From assembly GCA_016711405.1 (NCBI GenBank), contig JADJSZ010000001.1, forward strand, positions 62,001-126,000: a DNA stretch of 64,000 bases, written 5' to 3'. The notes under the pieces were generated by a model. That model had not been told where the DNA came from. It searched no databases and saw only the letters and a program-made list of their open reading frames with translations. Below are positions 32,564-42,944 of the stretch, in pieces (position 1 is the stretch's first letter; every line of letters starts with the position of its first letter). Source of the stretch: Candidatus Hadersleviella danica (GTDB taxonomy: Bacteria > Chloroflexota > Anaerolineae > Promineifilales > Promineifilaceae). Both the position numbers and the translations under genes were made by a program.

Positions 32564-34224
32564 TCATTGCTCATTAAAAAGCTGTTTCTGCGCGGCCGAA
32601 TCCCCATTTTTCACCCGCTCCGCTTGCTTAAACGTAATGCCCGGCTGGTTATGGGCGGGCATATTAATTTTGGCGCCGTCGAGCAATTCCTGAATGGTCA
32701 GAATCTGAATTTTGGGGTAGTTCTGGTTCCAGCCGGGGGAGTGGTAAAAGCCAGCGGCCGTGGCGGCTTGCACCATCGGCTGGCTCGGCTCTTCGAGCGT
32801 AATAAATACCCCAATTGCTCCTTTCTCATGCTCTAACGTGCCCGCCAAATCCCGAATCTCTTTGCTACTGACCTTGCCACTTTTGACTTGCACCAGTATT
32901 TTTTTGGGCTGGGCGGTGGTGTCGTCTATAAAGTTGATGAGGCCGTCCACGCCTCGGTCGGCTCCTTTTTTGCCTTTTTTGCTCCCTGTTTCGCCGCCCA
33001 GCGGCCGTGCCCGCACCAGAGAGAGTGCCCACCATTGGAATTGGTAACGGTCGTCCAAGGCCAATTGCCGTGCCCCACTCACCGAAGTTGGTTCACCAAT
33101 GACGGTGAAGCTCTCTTCGGGGAACATCTCTTTTAAGCGGTACTTCATCAGGGCGATGGAAAGATGGGTGATGTCTATGCCAATCCAGTTGCGGCCGAGT
33201 TTTTGGGCGGCCGCTACGGTTGTGCCACAGCCACAAAACGGGTCGAGAATGACATCGCCGGGTTGCTACTCGCCTCTAAAACCCGCTCCAGCAAAGCCAA
33301 CGGTTTCTGTGTTGGGTATCCTAGTCGTTCCTTGGCTTTGCCTCGCAAAGAGGTAATATCTGTCCAAATATTTTGGAGAGGCACTCCTTGTAACTCATCC
33401 AGAAAAATAATACGACACCGTTTGATAGGTTGCCATCTTTGCCGGTTTGATACGGCCTGGCTATTGGAACCTCTGTTTGGGGGCATTCCACAGTGCCATC
33501 ATGCCCTCATAATTGGTGCGCCACCGTGCCACCTCCCAAAAATCAAATCGGCCATTGTTTGTTGTGGGTCAAGCATGTTTTCATATTTACAAAACCTGCC
33601 TGATGGCAATTCGCGCCATTCTGATTTTAGATAATGGTCACTATAGGCTGTATACTGTCTATTCCAAGTGTAGTTATCAGATTTGGTATAAAAAAGAATG
33701 ACATCTTGGATGTTGCCATATTTTTTAGGGTCGTTGTGAGCATCGGCACGCTTCCAAACTATTTCATTGCGGAAGTTTGCTGGGCCAAAAATAGTATCGA
33801 AGATGATTTTGAGGTAATGGCTGGCCGTGGGGTCGCAATGCAGGTAGAGGCTCCCCGTAGGTTTGAGAATGCGGTGCAACTCCCCCAAACGAGCCGTCAT
33901 CATCACCAAATAAGCCATCATCTGGTTCGTGCCAATAAACTGGCGCATGGCCGCAATCATGGCCGAAACATGGGGTGGTGCGTTGAGGATGAGGTCATGG
34001 TAGGTCGTCTCGGCCTCCATTGTCCAGTGCCATGTATCCTTAAAGGCGGCGATTTGCGCCTCGGCATCTAGCCCGCTCTCCTCTTTGAACAGCACATTGT
34101 AGTTGCGCTGGGAGTTAAACGGCGGGTCAAGGTAGATAAGATCTACGCTGGCATTGGGCAAATACTCCCGCATAATGGGTAAGTTATCGCCGTAAAAAAG
34201 GGTGTTGAGATAGGTATTGGTCAT
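32564..34224 (-). CDS. DNA methyltransferase fused to Mrr-like restriction endonuclease domain; about three frameshifts
   Basis: One polypeptide read in three pieces. N-part (from ATG 34224): beta-class amino-methyltransferase with catalytic DLIYLDPPFNSQRNY near residue 40 and GELHRILKPTGSLYLHCDP. Middle: ERLGYPTQKPLALLERVLEA then, with one base restored at ~33258, NPGDVILDPFCGCGTT (SAM-binding motif I; order DPPF before FxGxG means beta class). C-part: WIGIDITHLSIALMKYRLKE followed by a PD-(D/E)xK nuclease with GVDGLINF and KKILVQVKSGKV. The other shifts are near 33540 (one T of a run) and between 33440 and 33480. Corrected ~560 aa. A single-chain restriction-modification enzyme, or a solitary methylase with a guard domain. 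Confidence 0.82.
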
Positions 34225-34481
34225 TTGTCCCTTGTTGCTGGTCACTCGTCATTCATCCCTTACCCCCGTCCCCTGAATCGCACATGAGTATATCAGTAAA
34301 CGACCTAAACCCAAGTTGAAGCACGGCCGCTTTTGCGCTAGAATACTCACATCTCTTTAACTGATAAGCTCTCCCAGACCTCGGTCAATCACACGGCCGA
34401 GGTCTTTCTGTGTTTAGTCGCTGTCAGCTTGTCGCCCCCCAGTTTACTAACCACTCATCACTAGCCACTAACCACTTTTTT
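34225..34481. other. Divergent promoter region of the methylase and typA
   Basis: 257 bp. Contains GTCACTCGTCATTCATCCC-type words near 34240 and ACTAACCACTCATCACTAGC words (34447-34478) immediately before typA. TTGCGC...TAGAATACT (34334-34347) is the best -35/-10-like pair for typA transcription. Confidence 0.35.
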
Positions 34482-36335
34482 ATGCTTACCGAACGCCAAG
34501 ACATCCGCAACATCGCTATTATTGCCCACGTAGACCACGGCAAAACCACTCTCGTAGACGGCTTGCTCCGCCAAGCCCTCGTTTTCCGCGCCAATGAACA
34601 GGTGCAGGAACGAGTCATGGATTCCAACGACCTCGAACGGGAGCGCGGGATTACCATTTTGGCCAAAAACACGGCCATCACCATTCCCCACCCCGAAACC
34701 AAGCTACCCGTCAAAATCAACATCGTAGACACCCCCGGCCATGCCGACTTTGGGGGCGAGGTGGAGCGGGTGTTGAACATGGTAGATGGGGTGCTGTTGC
34801 TGGTAGACGCGGCCGAAGGGCCACGGCCGCAAACCCGCTTCGTCCTCCGCAAGGCGTTGCAGATGGGTCACCGGGCCATCGTCGTCATCAACAAAGTGGA
34901 CCGCAAAGATGCCGACCCCGACCGCGTGCTTGACGAAACCTTTGATTTGTTCATTGAATTGGGCGCGACCGACGAACAAGCCAACTTCCCTGTCGTCTAC
35001 ACCGTGGCCACCACAGGCCAATCGGGCGACACGGCCGAACTCGGCCCCGATTTTCAACCCCTGTTCAACGTCATTTTGCGCGAAATCCCCTGCCCCAACG
35101 TAGACCCATCCGCCCCCACCCAAATGTTGGTGACGACGATGCAATACGACCAATATCGCGGGCTGACGGCCGTCGGCCGTCTTACCGCTGGGGTCATTCG
35201 GGTAGACCAACCCCTCGTCCGCATCACCCGTGAGGGTGCCCACATCCCCGAGCGGGTGCGCTACCTGTATACCTATGAAGGATTAGGGCGCAAAGAAGTC
35301 ACCACCGTCAGTGCGGGCGACATTATCGCCATTGCGGGGCTGGAAAACATCATCATCGGCGAAACCTTGGCCGATGCCAACAACCCCATCGCCCTGCCGA
35401 CCATCGCCGTGGAAGAGCCAACCGTGCGCATGGCCTTCGCCGTCAACAACTCCCCCTTTGCGGGGCAAGATGGCAAATGGGTCACTTCCCGCAAATTGCG
35501 CGAGCGTCTGTTTAACGAATTAAAACAAAATGTTTCCTTGCGCGTCGAGGAGACGGAAAGCGCGGATGAGTTTATGGTCAGCGGCCGTGGCGAACTCCAT
35601 TTGGCCATCCTCATCGAAACAATGCGCCGCGAAGGGTACGAATTCCAAGTCTCCCGCCCCGAAGTCATTATGATTACGGACGATGCAGGCGAAATCGTCG
35701 AACCCTACGAAGAAGTCCACATCGAAGTCCCGGCCGATTCTGTCGGCCCTGTCATGGAAATGCTCGGCCAGCGCAAGGGGACGATGCTGAACATGCGCGA
35801 GACCGAAACGAACACCAGCCACCTCACCTATCGTGTACCCACCCGTGGCTTGCTCGGCTTCCGCCACAACTTCCTTACCGCCACACGGGGCATGGGTATT
35901 GTCAACACCATTTTTGATGGCTACGACAGTTTGGCGGGTCTCATTTTCTCGCGCAACAAAGATTCGCTTGTCGCTTTTGAGCAAGGCACAACCACTGGCT
36001 TTGGCTTGCAAAATGCCGAAGAGCGCGGGGCTTTGTTCGTGGGGCCGGGGGTGGAAGTGTATGCGGGCATGGTCGTCGGCGAGCACATTCGGCCGGGCGA
36101 CCTCGAAGTCAACGTGGTCAAAAAGAAGAACCTGACCAACATGCGCGCCTCCAACAAAGATATGGATGTGCGCCTGACCCCCTATCGCCAGATGAGTTTG
36201 GACGAGTGCATCGAGTATTTGGCCGATGACGAGTTGTTGGAAGTCACCCCCAACAATCTGCGCATTCGCAAGCGCGAACTCGACTCGAACATTCGCCAAC
36301 GCGCCGCCAAACGCGCCAAGGCGTTGCTCGAATAG
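34482..36335 (+). CDS. typA: Ribosome-associated GTPase TypA/BipA
   Basis: 617 residues, a translational GTPase active in 50S assembly and stress growth. GTP-binding motifs: G1 [20 protein letters not shown]2 [15 protein letters not shown]3 [17 protein letters not shown]4 [15 protein letters not shown]. Domain [44 protein letters not shown]. The BipA-specific C-terminal domain has [20 protein letters not shown] and [20 protein letters not shown], ending RKRELD...RAKALLE. ATG 34482 is the only start giving the family N-terminus; 24 codons upstream are spacer words. Confidence 0.97.
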   Translation: MLTERQDIRNIAIIAHVDHGKTTLVDGLLRQALVFRANEQVQERVMDSNDLERERGITILAKNTAITIPHPETKLPVKINIVDTPGHADFGGEVERVLNMVDGVLLLVDAAEGPRPQTRFVLRKALQMGHRAIVVINKVDRKDADPDRVLDETFDLFIELGATDEQANFPVVYTVATTGQSGDTAELGPDFQPLFNVILREIPCPNVDPSAPTQMLVTTMQYDQYRGLTAVGRLTAGVIRVDQPLVRITREGAHIPERVRYLYTYEGLGRKEVTTVSAGDIIAIAGLENIIIGETLADANNPIALPTIAVEEPTVRMAFAVNNSPFAGQDGKWVTSRKLRERLFNELKQNVSLRVEETESADEFMVSGRGELHLAILIETMRREGYEFQVSRPEVIMITDDAGEIVEPYEEVHIEVPADSVGPVMEMLGQRKGTMLNMRETETNTSHLTYRVPTRGLLGFRHNFLTATRGMGIVNTIFDGYDSLAGLIFSRNKDSLVAFEQGTTTGFGLQNAEERGALFVGPGVEVYAGMVVGEHIRPGDLEVNVVKKKNLTNMRASNKDMDVRLTPYRQMSLDECIEYLADDELLEVTPNNLRIRKRELDSNIRQRAAKRAKALLE

Positions 36336-36461
36336 CACAAATTTGGACGGGGGACTGGGGACAGGGGACTGGAGGCTACAAGCGTTCCAAGTCCCTTGTC
36401 TTTCGTCAAAATTTGTCAAGATACACTCGCGGGAAGCGTAAACCGTGCCTATAACATCCCC

Positions 36462-37166
36462 ATGATTAACGGCCGTCTCCTCCACGCCCCACCCGATCCA
36501 TCTGTTCCCACGGTGATTTCCGACATGGAAGGCACGCTAAGCGCGGGGGTGACATGGAAAGGATTGCGCGATTATCTGGAAACGCACGGCCGCGCCCCAG
36601 CCGTGCGCGGCTTCATCCGCCGCCGTTTGCCCCAAGTCGCTCTCTACCGCCTGCGCCTCCTGCCCAACCCCGAGGCGTTCCAGCGCGAATGGCTCATGGG
36701 TTTGCTGGGACTGTTTGCGGGGATGGAGACGGCCGAATTTGACCACGTCTCCACGTGGCTGGTCGAACAAGAATTGTGGCGCAAGCGGCGGCAACCACTC
36801 ATCGCCGAATTGCAGGCTCATTTGGCGGCAGGGCGGCGGGTTGTCCTCGCCTCGGGCTTGTTCGAGCCGATGTTGGCCAAATTTGCGGCCAAGGTGGGCG
36901 CGGAAGCCATCGGCACACCGTTGCGTTTTGATGGGCAGGGGCGGTTTACGGGGGAGTTGGACACGGCCGATTTTAATACGGGGGAACTCAAAGCGGTGCA
37001 AGCGCGGCACTTCATCCCCCCCAACGGCCGCCTCTATGCCGCCTACGGTGACACAGCGGCCGATATTCCCCTCCTGCACCTAGCCGAACAAGCCACGGCC
37101 GTTTGCCCCGACAAACGGTTGCGCCGCGTCGCCCAACAACACGGCTGGCGCATTTGGGAAGCGTGA
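36462..37166 (+). CDS. HAD-superfamily phosphatase (SerB/IB-like)
   Basis: 234 residues. Motif I is VISDMEGTLSAG: the nucleophile Asp is present but the second, acid/base Asp of DxDGT is Glu. Motif II is VVLASGLFEPM (Ser). Motif IV is AAYGDTAADIPLLHLA (GDxxxD). The helical cap (residues ~30-105) is of the subclass-I type seen in SerB and HAD-IB phosphatases. Likely hydrolyses a small phosphomonoester. ATG 36462 fits; upstream is word-repeat spacer. CGGCCG-rich, native. Confidence 0.78.
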   Translation: MINGRLLHAPPDPSVPTVISDMEGTLSAGVTWKGLRDYLETHGRAPAVRGFIRRRLPQVALYRLRLLPNPEAFQREWLMGLLGLFAGMETAEFDHVSTWLVEQELWRKRRQPLIAELQAHLAAGRRVVLASGLFEPMLAKFAAKVGAEAIGTPLRFDGQGRFTGELDTADFNTGELKAVQARHFIPPNGRLYAAYGDTAADIPLLHLAEQATAVCPDKRLRRVAQQHGWRIWEA

Positions 37167-37199
37167 GTGCGATAGAGCTAGGAGGGGATGAGATGATTG

Positions 37200-37285
37200 T
37201 CACGCGCCTCAGTAAAAAGTAAAAAGTGAAAGGTGAAGGGTAGTACCCCACTTTTCACTTCTCACTTCTCACTTTTCACCTCCCC
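37200..37285. repeat. Inverted word-repeat spacer (AAAAAGT / ACTTTTCAC)
   Basis: AGTAAAAAGTAAAAAGTGAA words on the left face complementary CACTTTTCACTTCTCACTTC words on the right, so the spacer can fold into a long stem between two convergent genes. It probably serves as a bidirectional terminator. Confidence 0.6.
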
Positions 37286-37444
37286 CCCCACCCATTGAGC
37301 TATAAACGCCGTAACACCCTCCCACGAAGCAAAGGTGTACCGCTCGTTGGTGCGCGGGTTCTCGAGCATAAAGCGCCACACGGCCGATTCCCCCTCGGCC
37401 GATTCTCGCCAACAGCGTAAAATAAATGTATGGGATGCCCGCAT
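37262..37444 (-). CDS. Small conserved-type protein, ~60 aa
   Basis: Starts at ATG 37444: MRASHTFILRCWRES, then SAVWRFMLENPRTNERYTFA and SWEGVTAFIAQWVG. The pattern 'F-x-L-R-x-W-R-E ... W-R-F-x-L-E-x-P-x-T-x-E-R-x-x-F-A-S' looks like small proteins I associate with Chloroflexota genomes, of unknown function. The last few residues (EVKSEK) are encoded by word-repeat DNA. Not assigned to a family with certainty. Confidence 0.55.
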   Translation of the reverse strand: MRASHTFILRCWRESAEGESAVWRFMLENPRTNERYTFASWEGVTAFIAQWVGGEVKSEK

Positions 37445-37554
37445 CTTTGTCCTATCCACCTTTCACCTTTTACTTTTCACCTTCTGCGTTTCACTTCATA
37501 TTCCCCCACATTACCCCCCCAACGTGAACTGAGCGTGAAGAGGATTCATCCCGC

Positions 37555-40520
37555 GTGACCCAGATACTACAAATGAATTTGCTCGGCTGGCCAAAGTGGC
37601 ATGGCGCAACGAGACCACCGCCACCCCCCCATCGAAGGCTTTGTCTCCGATAAAGCCCAAGCCCTGCTCTTTTACCTCGCTACCACCCGCGAAACCCACT
37701 CCCGCACCAAAATGACGGGCTTGCTGTGGGCCGATTTTCCCGAGGACAAAGCCCGCACCAGCCTACGCACCGCCCTGCACAACCTCAACCAATTGGTCGA
37801 GCCATATTTGGATGCCCAGCGCAAAACGCTCGCCTTTGCGGGCGAGCAACCCCACTGGCTGGACACGGCCGAATTCAAAACCCTCCTCCGCCGCCACCTC
37901 TCCCCCACCCCCCTAACCCCCGCACAAGCCGAAGGGCTGAGGGCGGCTGTGGCACTCTACCAAGGCGACTTTCTCGAGGGGTTTTACATTGACGATGCCC
38001 CTGAATTCGAGGAATGGATGCTCCTCGAGCGGGAACGCCTGCGCCACCTCATGCTCGAGGCACTGGCCGCGCTTATTCACCACGATTTAACAACCGCCCA
38101 ATACGAAACAGCCATCAACCACACTCGCCGCCTGCTGGCGATGGAGCCGTGGCGCGAAGAGGCGCACCGCCAACTCATGCTTCTCTTGGCGCGGCAGGGG
38201 GATTTCAACGCCGCCCTGCGCCAATACGACAAATGCGCCGCTCTGCTCGACGAAGAACTGGGGGTGGAACCGATGCCCGAAACGGCCGCCCTGCGCGACC
38301 GCATCCTCCAACTCCGCGCCCAACCCCCCACCAGCAACCTGCCTCCCCTCGCCGACCGCTTTTTCGGCCGCGAAACCGAATCGGCCGAACTCGCCCAACG
38401 CCTGCTCCAACCCGAAACGCGCCTCATTACCCTGATTGGCCCCGGCGGGGTGGGCAAAACGCGGCTCGCGCTTGAGACGGCCGCCCGCTACGACCACCTC
38501 TTTTTGGACCGCGCCTGCTATGTGCCCCTCACGGCCGCGACCAGCGGCGAAGTGTTGCACACCACCCTCGGCCGTGCGCTGGGGTTGGCCTTTGCTCCAC
38601 CCCACAGCCCGCTCGACCAAATTACCAACGTTTTGCGGCCGCGTGAGCTATTGCTGGTGCTGGACAACGCCGAACATTTGGTAGACGAGGTGGCCGAACT
38701 GGTGCGCCATCTGCTGGCCAACGCCCCCCACCTGACCATTTTGCTCACCTCTCGCGAGCGGCTCAATTTGCGCCAAGAGTGGGTGTTTGCCGTGGATGGC
38801 TTGCCGCCCGCCTCGGCCGCGCCCTTGTTCATCTACCATGCCCAACGCGTCGTGCGTTCGTTTGATGGGTCAGCCGAAACAGAAATCATCGGCCGTATCG
38901 TCCAACTCCTTGGCGGCCTCCCCCTCGGTCTCGAGTTGGCCGCCGCCCAACTGGCCACCACCACCTGCCTCGAGTTGGCTGACAAATTGGCGCAAACGCT
39001 CGATGTGGTGGCCAGCCAATGGCGGGATATGCCCGCCCGTCACCGCAGTTTGCGGGCCATCTTCGAGCAGTCGTGGCAATCGCTCACCCCGCCTGAGCAA
39101 CAGCTTTTTGGCCAGCTTTCCATTTTTCGGGGTGGGTTCACTGTGCCAGCCGCCGTGGCCATTGCCCGAGCCACGCCCACTTTGCTGGCCAATCTGCTGG
39201 CCAAATCCCTCCTGCAACGTTCGGCCGACGGCCGTTACAGTTGCCACGAGGTATTGCGCCAATATTCAGCCGAAATTCTCGCCCAGCGGGGAGAGCAAAC
39301 GGCCGTGGCCACCGCCCACGCCACCCATTATTTGCACCCCCTCGCGGGGCAAGAAGGGGAAGCGTTGGAAGCGGGACTGGCGCTCATCCGCACCGAAACG
39401 GACAATGTGCGGCAGGCATGGCGCACAGCGGCCGAACAGCACATGGCCGCCCTGCTTGAGCCAGCCATCACCCGCCTACACCAGTTTTACGAGACGCAAG
39501 GCTGGTTTGTGGAGGGGCAAGAGCGTTTGCGCGAAGCGGCCGACTTTTTGCAACCAGTGGCCACGGCCGAAACTGCCACGGCCGACCTGCGCTTGGCTTA
39601 CGGCCGTCTGCGTTCCCATCAGGCGGCCATGCTGATGCGTTTGGGGCAGATTGGCCCCGCCATGACCACGGCCGCGCAAGCGGCGGCATGGCTGGCGGGG
39701 TTGCCCGAGGGGTTAGCGGCCGAGCCACGCATCTTCAACCTGAACCTGCAAGGCATTTTGTACATGGCCACGGGCAATTTCGAGCAAGCCATCACCACCC
39801 TCGAGGCGTGTGCCGAGGCGTGCCGCCAGCAAAATACCATTCACCTGGTTAAGCCGCTTTCTAATTTGGGGAGCCTCTACATGCGCCAAGGGCGCTATGC
39901 GGAGGGCAAAGCTGTTTTGCTGGAGGGCATTCCCCTGTGTCGCGCCACCAACAATGTGCTGGGCCTGAGCCATTTTCTGACCAATTTGGGGGGTATCCAC
40001 ATCATTTTGGGGGAGTTGCCCGAGGCGGTGGCGGCTCTGACCGAGGCGTTGGCCATTTGCCAACAACTAAACAACCCGCATGTGGAGTTGGTGGTGCAAC
40101 TCAATTTGGCCGAGGTGCATTACAAGCAGGGGCGTTTGCCTCGGCCGTGGCGGATGCGACGGCGGGGCTGGCTTTGGCCGAAAAGTTGGGCGAGATGCGG
40201 ATGCAGGCGCGAATGGGCAAATTGCTGGCCGTAGCTCAGCATGGGGCGGGGGAAACGGCCGTCAGTTGGTCAACTATCGCCACGGCTTTGGCTACTGCTC
40301 AGCAAACAGCCTCGCCGCCTGTCATTTTGGATGTATTGGATGGGGTGGGGGTGTTGTGGGTGGCGGAAGGTGCGCTGACATTGGCACGGCCGTTGCTGGG
40401 CTTTATCGCTCATCACCCTGCGGTGGAAAGCCAGCACCGCGAAAAATGCGGAGAGTTGCCTTCACTCCTAAGGCATACGCGGCTCCAGATTCTCGCCCAA
40501 CCGATGAACCGAGAAATTAA
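37555..40520 (+). CDS. BTAD/NB-ARC/TPR transcriptional regulator (SARP/AfsR-like); frameshifts near 37593 and 40136
   Basis: Large regulator of STAND type. From GTG 37555, MNLLGWPKV begins the N-terminal domain; one A restored at ~37593 (CCAAAG to CCAAAAG) joins it to FVSDKAQALLFYLATTRETH. The BTAD domain spans ~residues 100-260 (YQGDFLEGFYIDDAPEFEEW, ALRQYDKCAALLDEELGVEP). The NB-ARC P-loop is LIGPGGVGKTRLALE, Walker B LLLVLDNAEHLVDEV, and a sensor is ILLTSRERLNLRQEW. TPR-like repeats follow from ~residue 600. One T restored at ~40136 extends the TPR region by ~110 residues. The exact C-terminus (40520 or later) is uncertain. Probably an ATP-dependent activator of secondary functions; target unknown. 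Confidence 0.85.
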
Positions 40521-40624
40521 CAGGCGGTCTGTCGCAGAATCGCTTCATCCCATCTCAAAGGTGCAAGACGGGTTAAACGCCCCATCGCTTCGGGGGGGCT
40601 CTACGGTTCCCTCTGGCTCAGGGG

Positions 40625-42388
40625 CTAAATGCTCGCGGGCTTCGTTGGCTTGGATGGAGGGCAGCTCGGCCGTGGCCTCCGCGCCGAGGATGGGTGGCTG
40701 GCCACCCCTTCCCCTTGGGTCACTCGGAAACTCTCCCCCGTTTGCAAATTCAAGAGGTAGAGGTCGTTGTTGAAAATAAAAGCGACATCTTGCCCCGAAC
40801 TGCCCCACGCCAAAAATTGCTCTTCACGGCCGAAATAACTCGTTTCCCCGAGGGGGGGGTAAATTTGACGGCCGTTACTCCCATCCCCATCCATCAACCA
40901 CAGGACATAGCCGCTCCGCAAACTATCTTGCGCTTCGGTGGCGCGTAGATGTGCCACCCCGCTCTGCTCATCGGCCGTAAGGGGCGACCAGCGGGGATAG
41001 CCCCAAATGCCCGCTTGGGGCACGAGACGGCCGCTCACCTCTCCTTGCACATCCACCACCCACAAATCAAACTCGGAGAGGCCGCTGGTGGGGCTGGCGT
41101 GTTGGGTGAAGGCAAGGTAACGGCCGTCGGGCGACCACGAGAGGCTGGGGAGCCACACCCAATCAGCGCGGGTTTCGTAGGCGGTGAAGCGTTGCAACGC
41201 TTGGCGGGCGGAGATGCCCTCGGGGGCAGGTGTGGGGGTGCTGGCTGTGGGGGTGGCTTGGGCGGTGGCTTCCGCTTCTTCGCGCAAAGCGGCCACATCA
41301 ATGATGCCCACCTCGTCGGCGTAGCTGTAGGCCATGAAGCGGCCGTTGGGCGACCACGCATAATGGCCGCCCCACCAACCATAGGTGGCGGGGTAGGAAT
41401 CTACAAGCTTTTGGGCTTCAAAACGGCCGCTCGTCGCCAAATCCCCCACCCACAAATCGTTGTTGGCCTCCCAGCCGGGGGGCAAATTGGTCGCCAACGC
41501 TGTCGTGTAGCCAATTTGCAGGGGGCTGGTTTGGCTAGGGTTCCAATCCGCCCACAAAACATTGTTGACGGCCAGTGGTTGGGGGGCACGGCCGCGTTCG
41601 GTGGAGATGACCCACAAGCTGTTGAACAGGGTGGTATCGGCCGTGTCGGTGGGCACGCGGGTGTAGAGGAGGTGGCTTCCGGTGGGAGAGAGGGCGAAGA
41701 CACGGCCGTCTAATTCCCCGCCCACGGGCAAAAACTCGGGCAGAGCCGTTTCGCCGCGCAACAGCACGGCGTTGCTCCCGCCGCTAATATAGGCCAACAA
41801 GCCCCCAAAGGTGACGTTGCGGGTGGTCAGGCCGCTTCCCAATCCAAGCATCACAATCTCATCTTGGCTGGCACTCAGCAGGGTTACTTGGGTGATGCGC
41901 CGCTCCGCCTCGAGGCCATCCCGATAGACAATTCGCAAAGTTAGCTCTTCCAGCCCCGCTCGGCCGCCCTGAATAATGACGGGCGGGGCATCGGCCGCCA
42001 TCGCCTCGTTGCGGATGATTTTGCGCTCGAAGGGGATGCTCTGCTCGATGAGTTCGATGCTTTCGGTGACGCGCACGACGCGCACGGCCATGTCGGCCGT
42101 CAGTGGGGTGAACAGCGGCGGGGTTACTTCATCGGTTGGGCTGAGTTCGAGTTGGGCTTCCTCGAGAAATTGGCGCACAGTGGCGGCCGTAGTGGTCAGT
42201 TGGCGGGTATCGCCATCGGCCGTCAGCGAGATGGGGATGGGTTGGGGGGCAAATTCGGCCGTGGGGGTGCTACAGCCGGGGAGGAAGGCAAAAGTGAAAA
42301 GTAAAAAGTAAAAAGAGAATGGTTTAATGAGCCATGCTCTTCGATGAGTGCGCCACTTTTCACCTTTCACTTGCCACCTTTCCCGCAA
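40625..42388 (-). CDS. Lipoprotein with DUF348/G5-like and beta-propeller domains
   Basis: A signal ([17 protein letters not shown]) gives a lipid-anchored Cys. Next comes a DUF348-like ubiquitin fold (LTADGDTRQLTTTAATVRQF) and a G5-like segment (VRVVRVTESIELIEQSIPFE, then ELTLRIVYRDGLEAERR), a pair known from Rpf/YabE-type cell-wall proteins. The C-terminal ~350 residues are TolB/WD40-like blades (HYAWSPNGRFMAYSY, SLSWSPDGRYLAFTQ). No ATG fits the start; GTG within 42360-42372 is likely, and the first codons are word-repeat DNA. A frame change near 40705 would move the end to 40545. Outer-surface wall- or sugar-binding role inferred. Confidence 0.78.
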   Translation of the reverse strand: MRERWQVKGEKWRTHRRAWLIKPFSFYFLLFTFAFLPGCSTPTAEFAPQPIPISLTADGDTRQLTTTAATVRQFLEEAQLELSPTDEVTPPLFTPLTADMAVRVVRVTESIELIEQSIPFERKIIRNEAMAADAPPVIIQGGRAGLEELTLRIVYRDGLEAERRITQVTLLSASQDEIVMLGLGSGLTTRNVTFGGLLAYISGGSNAVLLRGETALPEFLPVGGELDGRVFALSPTGSHLLYTRVPTDTADTTLFNSLWVISTERGRAPQPLAVNNVLWADWNPSQTSPLQIGYTTALATNLPPGWEANNDLWVGDLATSGRFEAQKLVDSYPATYGWWGGHYAWSPNGRFMAYSYADEVGIIDVAALREEAEATAQATPTASTPTPAPEGISARQALQRFTAYETRADWVWLPSLSWSPDGRYLAFTQHASPTSGLSEFDLWVVDVQGEVSGRLVPQAGIWGYPRWSPLTADEQSGVAHLRATEAQDSLRSGYVLWLMDGDGSNGRQIYPPLGETSYFGREEQFLAWGSSGQDVAFIFNNDLYLLNLQTGESFRVTQGEGVASHPSSARRPRPSCPPSKPTKPASI

Positions 42389-42808
42389 TTAAGCCTTGTC
42401 CCACAGCCCGCGCAATTCGCGGGAGAGGCTGTCGGCCACTTCTTTGGCTACTTGGGGGGAAACGGTTTGTTTGATGGCTCCAAAGACGGCCGTCACAGGG
42501 ATTTTGGCGAAGTGGGCATCGGTGTTACCACTGCGTCGCGCCACCCGATTTTGGAATTCAAGAGCGGTGATGTTGGTATCGCGGAAGAAGGCCAGCCAGA
42601 ATACGCCGCCCAAGAATTTTTTGAGGTCGTCGGGCAGGGCGTTGCTCAACGCTTTTTTAGCACTTTTGCTGAGGTTGACCCCGAGCACGTTGAGTGTGCC
42701 GCGTGTCCAGATGCGGCCGTGGTCGGCCGTGCGTAGGTGGGCACTTGCTTGTACCAGCGCATAAAATTCGGCCGCTGTTTTGATTTTGGTGGTGGTTGTC
42801 ACAGTCAT
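42389..42808 (-). CDS. DUF2267 family protein
   Basis: 139 residues. The helical DUF2267 pattern is visible: IWTRGTLNVLGVNLSKSAKK followed by LSNALPDDLKKFL, then ITALEFQNRVARRSG and VFGAIKQTVSPQVAKEVADS with ELRGLW at the end. ATG 42808 is preceded by GGAG at 9 nt. Unknown function; the family often accompanies stress or CBS-domain proteins. Native composition. Confidence 0.75.
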   Translation of the reverse strand: MTVTTTTKIKTAAEFYALVQASAHLRTADHGRIWTRGTLNVLGVNLSKSAKKALSNALPDDLKKFLGGVFWLAFFRDTNITALEFQNRVARRSGNTDAHFAKIPVTAVFGAIKQTVSPQVAKEVADSLSRELRGLWDKA

Positions 42809-42885
42809 TGGGTAATTCTCCAAAGCAATAGAATATGTCCCCAAGTATAGCGGGGTACGCCCAATGAGCAATTCACAAGGGCAAT

Positions 42886-42921
42886 AAAAAACGCTAGGTG
42901 TTGGGAAACACCTAGCGTTTG
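42886..42921 (-). terminator. Intrinsic terminator of the sugar transferase gene
   Basis: Perfect stem CGCTAGGTGTT/AACACCTAGCG with a short loop. On the minus strand it is followed by six Ts, 24 bp beyond the sugar transferase stop. Confidence 0.9.
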
Positions 42922-42944
42922 CGTTTGTAGGAAAGAAATTTGGT

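Noticed and set aside
35520..36485. Minus-strand frame opposite typA
   Set aside because: Antisense shadow of a highly conserved GTPase gene.
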